From NCBI GenBank assembly GCA_041603535.1, contig JBFIEE010000037.1, positions 1 through 36,325 on the forward strand: a stretch of DNA of 36,325 bases, in the 5' to 3' direction. This stretch comes from HB2-32-21 sp041603535. Lineage in GTDB: Bacteria; Pseudomonadota; Gammaproteobacteria; Pseudomonadales; Porticoccaceae. Both the position numbers and the translations under genes were made by a program. Position 1 is the stretch's first letter. Each line of letters begins with the position of its first letter. Of the stretch, positions 26,530 to 35,111 are shown one piece after another. The notes under the pieces are model-generated. The model had not been told where the DNA came from. It did not search any database and worked only from the letters and a program-made list of their open reading frames with translations.

Positions 26530-26830
26530 CTACATGTAAAAATCTATTCTAAAATATTTACTACTGAGATTATTGTTTGAATATTTCTGCATTTTGGTTG
26601 CTATCTCTTTACTAACCACACTGCAAAAGACACCCTGTATTTTCGTCAGCTCCAGACTGTAACGATCGACATGATTGAGCAGGAGGGGCCAGTCGAAACT
26701 CGCGTTGTGAATCGCGATGAGCTGATTCCTCAGGTAAGCGGAAGATGAAGCGCTTTTTTTTGAAGCCTGATAACGCTTTTTACCACCGCCAGATACCAGC
26801 CAGTGCCGGACATTGCCTGCCAGTACCGGG
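26530..26830 (-). pseudogene. Possible 3'-5' exonuclease (DnaQ-like) remnant, AT-rich
   Basis: About 100 codons continue in frame from the guaA fragment without homology to GuaA. The stretch LIAIHNASFDWPLLLNHVDRY contains an HNAxFD motif like Exo II of DnaQ-type exonucleases, followed by GVFCSVV, which also occurs in that family. Exo I and Exo III motifs are absent, so it cannot be a working nuclease. The DNA is visibly more AT-rich than the surroundings. The assignment rests on one motif and is tentative. Confidence 0.35.
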
Positions 26831-27072
26831 CACTCCCGCTCAATTGTCGCGGGCGGTTTACTGGAAACGTCGTATACCACGCGGGAAATCCCGGATATTT
26901 CGTTAATGATGCGGTTCGAGACGCGTTCGATAAAGTCATAGGGCAGGTGCGCCCAGCGGGCAGTCATGAAATCGATTGTTTCAACTGCACGCAGGGCCAC
27001 GACATGCTCGTAACGCCGCGCATCGCCGACTACTCCCACCGATTTAATGGGCAAAAATACCACGAAGGTCTG
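26831..27072 (-). pseudogene. guaA: Duplicated 3' end of guaA
   Basis: This segment aligns without gaps to 31620-31861, the last ~80 codons of intact guaA, with about ten mismatches in 242 bp, all transitions and mostly silent. It encodes VFLPIKSVGVVGDARRYEHV and onward to VSSKPPATIERE. One edge (26831) coincides with the guaA stop codon: intact guaA reads GAGTGA, the copy GAGTGC, so the frame runs on into foreign sequence. The other edge (about 27072) is inside the gene. It is non-functional as GMP synthase. The layout matches a displaced gene end left by island integration at guaA. Confidence 0.93.
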
Positions 27073-27340
27073 CGATTATCTTCCGAGATCAGCTCAACGT
27101 GGTATTGCTCAATGGAGCAATTACTGTCGATTCCGGTTCATGGGAGCTATCCACTTCCCTACTGATACCTACCTCTCTACCGGTAGAGTTCTAGTAATAT
27201 AGTCAAGCCCTGTCCCAGTTAAAGTTAGCGCCCTATATGAAAATTCCGATGCGACCTGCGGCATCATTTCTGGGTCGGCGCTGCTGAGCATAATGAATAA
27301 TCAGCAACGAGCTCAATAACTGCGCCCAATCGAAAACAAC
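27073..27340. other. Gene-free stretch with small inverted repeats
   Basis: Between the guaA fragment edge and the large hairpin I see no credible gene. It holds a perfect hairpin ATTGCTC-AATG-GAGCAAT (27104-27121) and a 14-bp palindrome CTCTACCGGTAGAG (27175-27188). No integrase arm sites or promoter could be recognised. Confidence 0.45.
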
Positions 27341-27393
27341 AAAAGCCGAACATAAAATGGCCAGCTAAGCTGGCCATTTTATGTTCGGCTTTT
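27341..27393 (-). terminator. Very long perfect hairpin terminator
   Basis: Perfect 26-bp arms (27341-27366 and 27368-27393) around a single A. The arms begin AAAAGCCGAAC and end GTTCGGCTTTT, so A- and T-tracts flank the GC stem on both strands and termination could work in both directions. It lies 73 bp downstream of the DUF1329 stop codon on the minus strand. Its length is unusual for a bacterial terminator. Confidence 0.82.
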
Positions 27394-27465
27394 ACTTCGT
27401 CTTTACTGCGCGTTGAATATTGCCCGGTTATAGCTGTTTCAAGGGGCAACAAGCACCGTTCGAAT

Positions 27466-28893
27466 TTAACGAACCCCGCGTCTGCGGACCGCAGCCGGGG
27501 TGAAATAGCTGTCCTCTGCACGCCAGGAAAAATCAGGACCACTAGACTTATCAAACATCAACGCCAGCATACGCCCGGCATCCATATCGTACTGGAGTTC
27601 CGTGGTCCGATTCATGAAACCTGTGTCATAGTAAAAAACATGATGGTCCTCCCAATGGCGCCAGATATTACCCCGGCGATCATATCCGTCCATTAACACA
27701 ATCCACCAGGAATCTTCATCAAGATAATACACGCGCTTGCCATAATCATGATTCGTGCCTTCTTTAAGCGTGGCTTCAACAATCCACACACGATGCAACT
27801 CGTAGCGGGCATACTCCTGATTAAATCGTCCGTCTTCGGTGATTACTTTATCCGGCGTAGCATCCTTGGCATGTGCTTTATAAGGGTTGTAAGGGACATA
27901 TTTTTCCTCTCGACCCAGCAATTTGTAATTAAAGCGATCATTAGGCCCATTGAAACCCCAACCCTGATCTGTTGTCGCCAGGCCGTCACTGGCAGTTAAC
28001 GGGTTGTCATAAACAATTTGTGGCGCCCGTTTAACCCGTCGTTGGCCAGGGCTATAGGCCCAGGCTCGACGAAACCTTTTGGTAAAGACTACAGGATCCT
28101 GGGCCATCACCACCTGGCCAGCCAATTTTGGTGGCGCAGTCAGCACCTGGTTATACAGCATGCCTTCCATCTCAGGGTCAAAGTCTTCATCGGCTATTTC
28201 AGGATCACTCCACTTCCAATGCTGCTGAACACTCAACCTATTGACAACGTAGTCACCCGAAGGCGTGATAGCCAACGTAGTTTCACTGGAATCGAGCCAT
28301 GTATTGACAGGGCGGGTGGCCTGATTCATCCATGCTTCGTCGCCGTTTTTTGGAATGGGGAAGGCCCAGGCTTTCCTGGCCCCCTTGAATCCAACAACAC
28401 CCATATTGACATCCGGGGCATAAACCAGCTCTGAGCGGTCCAGGTTTTTTAAGGCCGCCTCGTAAATGTAGGGTTTAAACACAGCAGAACGACGGGTTGG
28501 GTATATGTTCATATAATAATCAGGATACGTTTTAAACATCTCCTGCTGGGCCACTGAAAGCTTATCGGCATATTCCTGGAAATTCTGCGCGGTAATTTTG
28601 AACAGGACCTTGTCATCACGGAAAGGGTCGGTGTGGTATTCCCCCACAACAAAGTCTGCAGGTGGGACAATAGGCTCATTCTTCCAGGCCGGAATCGTGC
28701 CTTCGGCATTACCTGCTCGGATTGCACCTGCTGGTGTTAGCTCTGTCCCTTCCATACCAATTCTCGCCCGGTCTTCCGGCGATACCGCTGCTAACGCCGT
28801 GCCCGCACTGAGGGCACCGATTACTATCAATATTTTGTGGAAGCTTGTCTTCGTAAAACTCTTCATATTTTTATTACTCATCAAAAGCTGCAT
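27466..28893 (-). CDS. DUF1329 family protein, exported
   Basis: 475 residues as drawn; an ATG at 28866 (MKSFTKTSFHKILIVIG) would give 466 residues and a more typical signal peptide, with cleavage after TALA (about residue 33-35 of the longer form). The mature part begins VSPEDRARIGMEGTELTPAGAIRAGNAEGTIPAWK (split here across the start of the domain), a DUF1329 hallmark. The rest is rich in Trp/Tyr with beta strands (RRAWAYSPGQRRVKRAP, YYLDEDSWWIVLMDGYDRRG), consistent with an outer-membrane or lipoprotein-sorting-like barrel fold. DUF1329 proteins are common in gammaproteobacteria, often near lipid or RND-type export genes, but have no proven function. Transcription runs toward the long hairpin. 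Confidence 0.85.
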   Translation of the reverse strand: MQLLMSNKNMKSFTKTSFHKILIVIGALSAGTALAAVSPEDRARIGMEGTELTPAGAIRAGNAEGTIPAWKNEPIVPPADFVVGEYHTDPFRDDKVLFKITAQNFQEYADKLSVAQQEMFKTYPDYYMNIYPTRRSAVFKPYIYEAALKNLDRSELVYAPDVNMGVVGFKGARKAWAFPIPKNGDEAWMNQATRPVNTWLDSSETTLAITPSGDYVVNRLSVQQHWKWSDPEIADEDFDPEMEGMLYNQVLTAPPKLAGQVVMAQDPVVFTKRFRRAWAYSPGQRRVKRAPQIVYDNPLTASDGLATTDQGWGFNGPNDRFNYKLLGREEKYVPYNPYKAHAKDATPDKVITEDGRFNQEYARYELHRVWIVEATLKEGTNHDYGKRVYYLDEDSWWIVLMDGYDRRGNIWRHWEDHHVFYYDTGFMNRTTELQYDMDAGRMLALMFDKSSGPDFSWRAEDSYFTPAAVRRRGVR

Positions 28894-28960
28894 TTATAAA
28901 CATCAGAGACAAAGTCTTTGCCCTAACTGCCACCCACTGTGCCCAGCCAACTGGTATACG

Positions 28961-29137
28961 TCAAGTCCAGTGCTCTTCAAACATCAGGTGGAGTTCACGG
29001 AACTGGGAGCCGGGCACGTTCCAGTGGAAATTGTGGGTTTGAAGATAGAGGGTATACGAATCCGCCAGCAGCCGCTTCAATCCTTTAGCGATGTTTTCCC
29101 GGTTGGATTTAGAAATACCGATATCAATTGTGCCCAT
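28961..29137 (-). pseudogene. dps: Truncated dps (ferritin-like DNA-protection protein)
   Basis: The ATG at 29137 opens a 58-codon frame encoding SNRENIAKGLKRLLADSYTL then YLQTHNFHWNVPGSQFRELH and LMFEEHWT before a TGA. This is the N-terminal third of Dps, including the ferroxidase His/Asp helix (HNFHWNV) and the MFEEH motif. The remaining ~100 residues are not found in any frame downstream. It lies just downstream of katG on the same strand. Loss of the four-helix core makes ferroxidase activity impossible, so it is a remnant of an oxidative-stress pair with katG. Confidence 0.85.
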
Positions 29138-29157
29138 CTGCTGTACTCCTGATAGTG

Positions 29158-29197
29158 GCCTGACAGCCCCTTATAATAACTTCGGTGACTGTCAGGC
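29158..29197 (-). terminator. Hairpin downstream of katG
   Basis: Perfect 9-bp arms GCCTGACAG (29158-29166) and CTGTCAGGC (29189-29197) with a 22-nt loop, beginning 16 bp after the katG stop codon. There is no U-tract, so termination efficiency is doubtful. It might instead be an mRNA-stabilising 3' structure. Confidence 0.4.
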
Positions 29198-29213
29198 AAA
29201 TGGGCAATATGGA

Positions 29214-31397
29214 CTACAGATCGAAGCGATCCGCATTCATCACTTTGGTCCAGGCTTTAACAAAGTCGTTGACAAATTTTTCCTTGTTGTCGTCCTGGGC
29301 ATACACCTCCGCATAGGCGCGCAGTATGGAGTTTGAACCAAACACCAAGTCTACCCGCGTTGCGGTCCATTTCACAGCGTCTGTTTTCCTGTCACAGATT
29401 TCATAGAGTCCATTGCCTGCAGGCTTCCAGCTATTTGTCATGTCGGTGAGGTTGACGAAGAAGTCGTTGGTGAGCACACCTTCGCGATCCGTCAGCACAC
29501 CGTGTTTTGTGCCGCCGTGATTGGTGCCCAGCACCCGCATACCTCCTACGAGTACTGTCATCTCCGGTGCAGTGAGCCCCATAAGCTGGGTGCGATCGAG
29601 CAACAGCTTCTCGGGCGAAACAGCGTAGTCCTTTTTCAGCCAGTTGCGATAACCGTCGTGAACAGGTTCGAACACTTCAAAGGCGTCGACATCGGTCATC
29701 TCTGCGGTAGCGTCGCCACGGCCAGGGGCGAAAGGCACCGTGATCTTGATACCAGCATCGCGGGCGGCTTTTTCCACGGCTGCCGAACCGCCAAGCACAA
29801 TCAGGTCGGCGATGCTGACTTTTTTGGTGAGTCCGGCCTGGATTTCTTCCAGCACGCGGAGCACCTTCTGCAATCTGCCGGGTTCATTACCTTCCCAGTC
29901 TTTTTGAGGAGTCAGGCGAATACGAGCTCCATTGGCACCACCACGGTTATCGGAGCCACGGAAAGTCCGAGCACTGTCCCAGGCGGTTGAGACCAGTTCC
30001 GATACGCTTAAACCGCTGCCGAGAATCTTTTCCTTCAGATCGGCAATCTCGGTCTCGTTCAATGTGTAATCAACCGCGGGGATCGGATCCTGCCAGATCA
30101 GATCTTCCTTTGGCACATCCGGACCCAAATAACGGCTTTTTGGTCCCAGGTCGCGGTGGGTCAGTTTGAACCAGGCGCGAGCAAAGACTTCTGAAAAGTA
30201 TTCCGGGTCGTTGTAGAAACGCTCGGAGATCTTCCGGTAGATCGGGTCCTTGACCATGGCCATGTCGGCATCGGTCATGATGGGGTTGTAGCGAATAGAC
30301 GGATCTTCCACATCGACCGGCTTGTCTTCTTCCTTGATGTTGATGGGCTCCCACTGCCAGGCACCTGCCGGACTTTTCTTCAATTCCCAGTCGTAGTTGA
30401 ACAGTAAATAGAAATAGCCGTTGTCCCATTTGGTGGGATGGGTCGTCCAAGCTCCTTCAATACCGCTGGTAATCGTATCGCGGCCTTTTCCTTTGCCCTG
30501 AGGGTTGTGCCATCCCAGCCCCTGTTCGGCGAGATCAGCCCCTTCCGGATCGGGTCCCAACTTGGCGGCATCACCGTTACCGTGACATTTCCCGACCGTG
30601 TGACCACCGGCTGTCAGGGCGACGGTTTCCTCATCATTCATCGCCATCCGGGCAAAGGTGACGCGAACATCGATCGCTGTTTTGAGGGGATCGGGATTGC
30701 CATCAACACCTTCCGGGTTGACGTAGATAAGACCCATTTGTACAGCAGCCAGGGGATTATCTAGTGCATCTGTGGATTCCGTGTTGTGACGCTCATCGCT
30801 TTTACCCAGCCACTCTTTCTCCGAACCCCAGTCGATATCGATTTCCGGGTGCCAGATGTCGGATCGGCCACCGGCGAAGCCGTAGGTTTTCAATCCCATG
30901 GATTCATAGGCTATGGTGCCAGCCAGAATAATGAGGTCTGCCCAGGAGAGTTTATTGCCGTATTTCTTCTTGATGGGCCACAGCAGGCGGCGCGCCTTGT
31001 CCAGACTGACGTTATCCGGCCAGCTGTTGATCGGGGCAAAGCGCTGGTTACCGGTGCCGCCACCACCACGGCCATCGGCGATGCGATAGGTGCCCGCAGA
31101 GTGCCAGGCCATGCGAATCATCAGGCCACCATAGTGACCCCAGTCGGCAGGCCACCACTCCTGGCTATCGGTCATCAGGGCATGGAGATCTTTCTTCACC
31201 GCCTCCAGATCCAGCTTTTTGAATTCTTCAGCGTAGTTGAAATCCCCACCCAGCGGATTAGTTTTGGTATCGTGTTGGTGAAGGATGTCCAGATTCAGCG
31301 CATGTGGCCACCAATCCATCGTGGAGGCGCCAACAGAGGTGCTGCCGCCGTGCAGCACCGGGCATTTACCAGCACTACTCGTTGTATCGTTTTTCAT
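29214..31397 (-). CDS. katG: Catalase-peroxidase KatG
   Basis: Haem enzyme that removes H2O2 by catalase and broad peroxidase activity; 727 residues, the usual two-domain length. The distal site is R95, W98, H99 (MIRMAWHSAG). The Tyr of YVNPEGVDG and the Met of ARMAMNDEE complete the Met-Tyr-Trp adduct with W98. The proximal His lies in LTAGGHTVGKCHG. The ATG at 31397 has a strong AAGGACGAG ribosome site. No signal peptide is evident, so it is cytoplasmic. It lies between the two copies of the guaA 3' end, so it is probably carried by the inserted segment. No recognisable OxyR site was found in the 220-bp upstream gap. Confidence 0.97.
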   Translation of the reverse strand: MKNDTTSSAGKCPVLHGGSTSVGASTMDWWPHALNLDILHQHDTKTNPLGGDFNYAEEFKKLDLEAVKKDLHALMTDSQEWWPADWGHYGGLMIRMAWHSAGTYRIADGRGGGGTGNQRFAPINSWPDNVSLDKARRLLWPIKKKYGNKLSWADLIILAGTIAYESMGLKTYGFAGGRSDIWHPEIDIDWGSEKEWLGKSDERHNTESTDALDNPLAAVQMGLIYVNPEGVDGNPDPLKTAIDVRVTFARMAMNDEETVALTAGGHTVGKCHGNGDAAKLGPDPEGADLAEQGLGWHNPQGKGKGRDTITSGIEGAWTTHPTKWDNGYFYLLFNYDWELKKSPAGAWQWEPINIKEEDKPVDVEDPSIRYNPIMTDADMAMVKDPIYRKISERFYNDPEYFSEVFARAWFKLTHRDLGPKSRYLGPDVPKEDLIWQDPIPAVDYTLNETEIADLKEKILGSGLSVSELVSTAWDSARTFRGSDNRGGANGARIRLTPQKDWEGNEPGRLQKVLRVLEEIQAGLTKKVSIADLIVLGGSAAVEKAARDAGIKITVPFAPGRGDATAEMTDVDAFEVFEPVHDGYRNWLKKDYAVSPEKLLLDRTQLMGLTAPEMTVLVGGMRVLGTNHGGTKHGVLTDREGVLTNDFFVNLTDMTNSWKPAGNGLYEICDRKTDAVKWTATRVDLVFGSNSILRAYAEVYAQDDNKEKFVNDFVKAWTKVMNADRFDL

Positions 31398-31618
31398 TTT
31401 TCTCGTCCTTTATCCTTCTGGGTTAGATCGGTCTTGGTTAGCACATTGGATATAGGCCATTTTCGCTATGTTTATTATGTGTCAGGTCAACAAAGAATCT
31501 ACCTTATCCAAGGCCCGATTTGTTGTTTAATTATTTCACGTTTGATAATTCCCAATGCTGACATAAGACTGGTGCGCCTCACTTTGACTGTGACACTTCA
31601 AAGGGTTATAAATTTATG

Positions 31619-33199
31619 TCACTCCCACTCGATTGTCGCAGGCGGTTTACTGGAGACGTCGTATACCACGCGGGAAATCCCGGATATTTCGTTAATGATG
31701 CGGTTCGAGACGCGTTCGATAAAGTCATAGGGCAGGTGCGCCCAGCGGGCAGTCATGAAATCGATTGTTTCAACCGCACGCAGAGCCACGACATATTCGT
31801 AACGCCGCGCATCGCCGACTACTCCCACCGATTTAATGGGCAGAAATACCACGAAGGCCTGACTGGTTTTATGATAGAGGTCGGCTGCGTAAAGTTCGTC
31901 GATAAATATGGCGTCCGCCTCGCGCAGAGTATCCGCATAGCCTTTTTTAACTTCACCCAAAATACGCACACCAAGCCCCGGTCCCGGGAAGGGGTGCCGA
32001 TTAACCATATCGTAGGGCAGGCCCAGCTCCAGGCCAATTTTGCGCACTTCGTCCTTGAACAATTCGCGCAGTGGCTCAACCAACTGCAACGCCATGTCAT
32101 CTGGCAAACCACCGACGTTGTGATGTGATTTGATGACATGGGCCTTGCCGGATTTTGCCGCTGCGGATTCAATCACATCGGGGTAGATGGTGCCCTGCGC
32201 CAACCATTTTACGTCCTCTATGCGTTGCGCTTGCGCATCGAATACATCAATAAAGGTTTTGCCGATCACCTTGCGCTTCTGTTCGGGATCGCTGACGCCG
32301 GCCAGCGCATCGAGAAACTGATTCTCGGCGTCGACCCGAATGACTCGGACACCCATGTTGCGAGCGAACATATCCATCACCTGATCGCCTTCATTTTTTC
32401 GCAACAAACCGTTATCGACGAAAACGCAGGTCAACTGATCGCCGATCGCCTGATGCAACAGGGCCGCCACTACCGATGAATCGACGCCACCGGACAGGCC
32501 CAGCAGTACCTTTTCATTGCCTACCGTTAACCGCACCTGTTCGATCGCATGCTGCACGATATTAGCCGCGGTCCACAGCGACTCGCAGCCACATATATTG
32601 TGAATAAAATGGCTAAAAATGCGCTGCCCCTGCAGGGTGTGGGTTACTTCGGGATGAAACTGCAGGCCGTACCAGTGTTTTCCCGGGTAATACATGCCAG
32701 CGATAGGACAGGATTCCGTAGCCGCAAGTAACTGAAAGCCCTGTGGCAACGTGGTGACCTTGTCGCCATGACTCATCCATACATCAAGCAAGCTACCGCC
32801 ATCCGCGTGGTCGACATGATCTTTAATGCCTTGCAGGAGTTCGCTATCGCCGTGGATTTTTACCTGAGCGTAACCAAATTCACGCTGATCAGACAAACCG
32901 ACACGGCCACCAAAGTGCTGAGCCATGTATTGCATGCCGTAGCAAATACCCAGCACCGGCACAGCGAGGTCAAACACCACAGCAGATGGCTGCGGCGCCG
33001 CCCCGTCCGTCACTGATTCGGGGCCACCGGAAAGAATAATACCTGTTGGCGAGAACTCTCGAATGGCCTGTGATGTTGCGTCACAGGCATATATCTCGCA
33101 ATAGACACCCGCTTCGCGAACTCTGCGCGCAATGAGCTGAGTATATTGCGAGCCGAAATCCAGAATTAAGATTTTTGATGCATGTATGTCGGCGGTCAT
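31619..33199 (-). CDS. guaA: GMP synthase (glutamine-hydrolysing)
   Basis: Converts XMP, glutamine and ATP to GMP. The protein has 526 residues, full length. The class I amidotransferase domain starts ILILDFGSQYTQLIARRVRE, with nucleophile Cys86 in GICYGMQ and the His/Glu pair in LQFHPEVTHT. The PP-loop SGGVDSSV opens the ATP-pyrophosphatase domain. The C-terminal dimerisation domain ends SSKPPATIEWE, the family consensus. The last 242 bp are duplicated at 26831-27072. The gene end is intact even though the DNA just downstream differs from that beside the copy. guaB lies upstream on the same strand but is separated by a terminator, so guaA probably has its own promoter within 33200-33434. Confidence 0.97.
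   Translation of the reverse strand: MTADIHASKILILDFGSQYTQLIARRVREAGVYCEIYACDATSQAIREFSPTGIILSGGPESVTDGAAPQPSAVVFDLAVPVLGICYGMQYMAQHFGGRVGLSDQREFGYAQVKIHGDSELLQGIKDHVDHADGGSLLDVWMSHGDKVTTLPQGFQLLAATESCPIAGMYYPGKHWYGLQFHPEVTHTLQGQRIFSHFIHNICGCESLWTAANIVQHAIEQVRLTVGNEKVLLGLSGGVDSSVVAALLHQAIGDQLTCVFVDNGLLRKNEGDQVMDMFARNMGVRVIRVDAENQFLDALAGVSDPEQKRKVIGKTFIDVFDAQAQRIEDVKWLAQGTIYPDVIESAAAKSGKAHVIKSHHNVGGLPDDMALQLVEPLRELFKDEVRKIGLELGLPYDMVNRHPFPGPGLGVRILGEVKKGYADTLREADAIFIDELYAADLYHKTSQAFVVFLPIKSVGVVGDARRYEYVVALRAVETIDFMTARWAHLPYDFIERVSNRIINEISGISRVVYDVSSKPPATIEWE
31620..31861. repeat. Direct repeat, guaA-resident copy
   Basis: Partner of 26831-27072 in the same orientation, about 96% identical, no indels. 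The lower edge is the guaA stop codon. The two copies bracket about 4.5 kb carrying katG, dps' and the DUF1329 gene, as expected for attL/attR-like ends. Confidence 0.9.
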
Positions 33200-33325
33200 A
33201 AGATATCGAGGCTTCCCTTGTGCTAGCTAGTAGCAGGACTGTCTAGCTATCGTTAACTGGTAGTTGTACTGTCTCGCGGTTGTCATGACGGCTTGACTGA
33301 TAGCCGGAGTGATCAATGTCGCACA

Positions 33326-33359
33326 AGTCCGGACCGGACTACTGCTGCAGCGGCAGTAG
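33326..33359. promoter_or_regulatory. Adjacent hairpins in the guaA leader region
   Basis: AGTCCGG-A-CCGGACT (33326-33340) is followed by CTACTGC-7 nt-GCAGTAG (33339-33359), sharing two bases, so the two stems are mutually exclusive at their junction. They lie about 130-160 nt upstream of the guaA ATG. They could form part of a structured leader or simply flank the promoter. Confidence 0.3.
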
Positions 33360-33434
33360 GACAGTATCGCCGCAACCAACTCGGCGACACCTCATCAATT
33401 GATACCGGTCGTTCGTGCGGCGGCGAAAACAAAA

Positions 33435-33454
33435 ACGGAGCCGTGCGGCTCCGT
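33435..33454 (-). terminator. guaB rho-independent terminator
   Basis: Perfect 8-bp stem ACGGAGCC / GGCTCCGT with a 4-nt loop. On the minus strand it is followed by TTTTTGTTTT. It begins about 50 bp after the guaB stop codon and separates guaB from guaA transcription. Confidence 0.88.
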
Positions 33455-33504
33455 CCTGGCCTCAACAAAAGGCTCGCCCAACAACGTTTAATGACCACCA
33501 ACGT

Positions 33505-34980
33505 TCAACGACCACCAACCGGGTAGTTTGGTGCTTCTTTGGTGATACTGACATCGTGGACGTGGCTTTCGCCAATGCCTGCGCTGGTCACCCTAACAAA
33601 CTTCGGTTTGGTGCGCATGGTTTCAATATCACCGCTGCCCGTATAACCCATCGCCGAACGCAGTCCACCCATCATCTGATGGATAATCACTGACACCGGT
33701 CCTTTGTAGGGAACCCGACCTTCAATGCCCTCGGGTACTAACTTCTCGACACCCGCGCTGGCGTCCTGGAAATAACGATCGCTGGAGCCTTCGCGCTGAG
33801 CCATAGCACCCAGCGAACCCATACCACGGTAGGCTTTATAGGTGCGGCCCTGATAGAGCTCAATTTCACCGGGTGATTCTTCAGTGCCCGCAAACAACGA
33901 ACCGACCATGATGGCGTCGGCGCCAGCCGCAATGGCTTTGGCTATGTCGCCAGAAAAACGCACGCCGCCGTCGGCAATCACCGGAATATTTTTGTTTTCA
34001 AGGGCCTTAACGACATTGGCAATTGCGGATATTTGTGGGACGCCAACACCGGTGACAATGCGAGTGGTGCAAATTGAACCCGGCCCGATACCCACTTTGA
34101 CGCCATCGACACCTGCTTCGGCCAGCACCAGCGCCGCTTCCGCAGAGGCGATGTTGCCGGCAATGATCTGTACCTCTGGATAATACTTTTTTAACCATTT
34201 GACGCGTTCAATGACATTTCTGGAATGTCCGTGCGCAGTATCCACCACCAGAACATCAACGCCCGCTTTGACAAGCGCTTCGACGCGTTGCTCGGTGTCC
34301 GGGCTGGTACCGATCGACGCCCCCACCCGCAGGCGACCCTGATCGTCCTTACAGGCGTTGGGGAAACGCTCCGCCTTGTCGATATCCTTTACTGTAATCA
34401 GGCCACGCAGGTCAAACTGTTCATTAACCACCAGCACCTTTTCGATACGGTATTTGTGCAACAACCGCTTCACTTCTTCGGATTGCTCGCCTTCTCGAAC
34501 CGTTACCAGCCGCTCCTTGGGTGTCATCACTGAAGCAACCGTCGAATCCAGATCGGTTTCAAAGCGCACATCGCGACGTGTAACGATGCCCACCAGCTCG
34601 CCGCTGCTCAGCACGGGCACACCGGAAATGTTATGTTCCTGGGTCAGCGCAATCAGCTGCTTGATTGATGCGTTCGCGTCAATTGTTATCGGATCCTTGA
34701 CCACCCCGCTTTCAAATTTCTTGACGGCACGGACTTCAAGCGCCTGCTGCGCGACTGACATATTCTTATGGACAACGCCGATGCCACCCTCCTGAGCGAG
34801 GGCAATCGCCAGGCGCGACTCGGTAACGGTATCCATCGCCGCCGCAACCAGGGGAATATTCAGGCTTATGTCGCGAGTGAGCCGGGTCGTCAAGTTAACG
34901 TCGGTAGCGACCATGTCGGAATAACCCGGCACCAGAAGGACGTCATCAAAGGTGAGAGCTTCCTCATCAATTCGCAGCAT
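33505..34980 (-). CDS. guaB: IMP dehydrogenase
   Basis: NAD-dependent oxidation of IMP to XMP, the rate-limiting step to GMP, feeding GuaA. The protein has 491 residues from the ATG at 34980 (MLRIDEEALTFDDVLLVPG, the family N-terminus); the frame is open 93 nt further up, but those residues do not match the family. The TIM barrel is interrupted by two CBS repeats (about residues 95-205). The catalytic loop GIGPGSICTTRIVTGVG carries the active-site Cys, and the flap region contains YRGMGSLGAM and SSDRYFQ. It is divergent from xseA with a 131-bp intergenic region, an arrangement common in gammaproteobacteria. Confidence 0.97.
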   Translation of the reverse strand: MLRIDEEALTFDDVLLVPGYSDMVATDVNLTTRLTRDISLNIPLVAAAMDTVTESRLAIALAQEGGIGVVHKNMSVAQQALEVRAVKKFESGVVKDPITIDANASIKQLIALTQEHNISGVPVLSSGELVGIVTRRDVRFETDLDSTVASVMTPKERLVTVREGEQSEEVKRLLHKYRIEKVLVVNEQFDLRGLITVKDIDKAERFPNACKDDQGRLRVGASIGTSPDTEQRVEALVKAGVDVLVVDTAHGHSRNVIERVKWLKKYYPEVQIIAGNIASAEAALVLAEAGVDGVKVGIGPGSICTTRIVTGVGVPQISAIANVVKALENKNIPVIADGGVRFSGDIAKAIAAGADAIMVGSLFAGTEESPGEIELYQGRTYKAYRGMGSLGAMAQREGSSDRYFQDASAGVEKLVPEGIEGRVPYKGPVSVIIHQMMGGLRSAMGYTGSGDIETMRTKPKFVRVTSAGIGESHVHDVSITKEAPNYPVGGR

Positions 34981-35111
34981 AGTGCCCCGTTTGAATCCAG
35001 ATGGGATGTAGGAAAGCACGGCATTATAGTCTCCTCGCTCGACGCGGTAAACTCGCGATGTGGTCAGACACAACGCTTGTTGTGACGGCGATTTTCTCTA
35101 CAATGCCGCCC

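Noticed and set aside
26530..27063. A functional 177-residue protein
   Set aside because: It is a guaA 3' fragment reading through a lost stop codon into unrelated AT-rich DNA.
30786..31730. Plus-strand open frame of 314 codons opposite katG and the end of guaA
   Set aside because: It is antisense to well-supported katG and shows no domain pattern; long antisense frames are expected opposite GC-rich genes.
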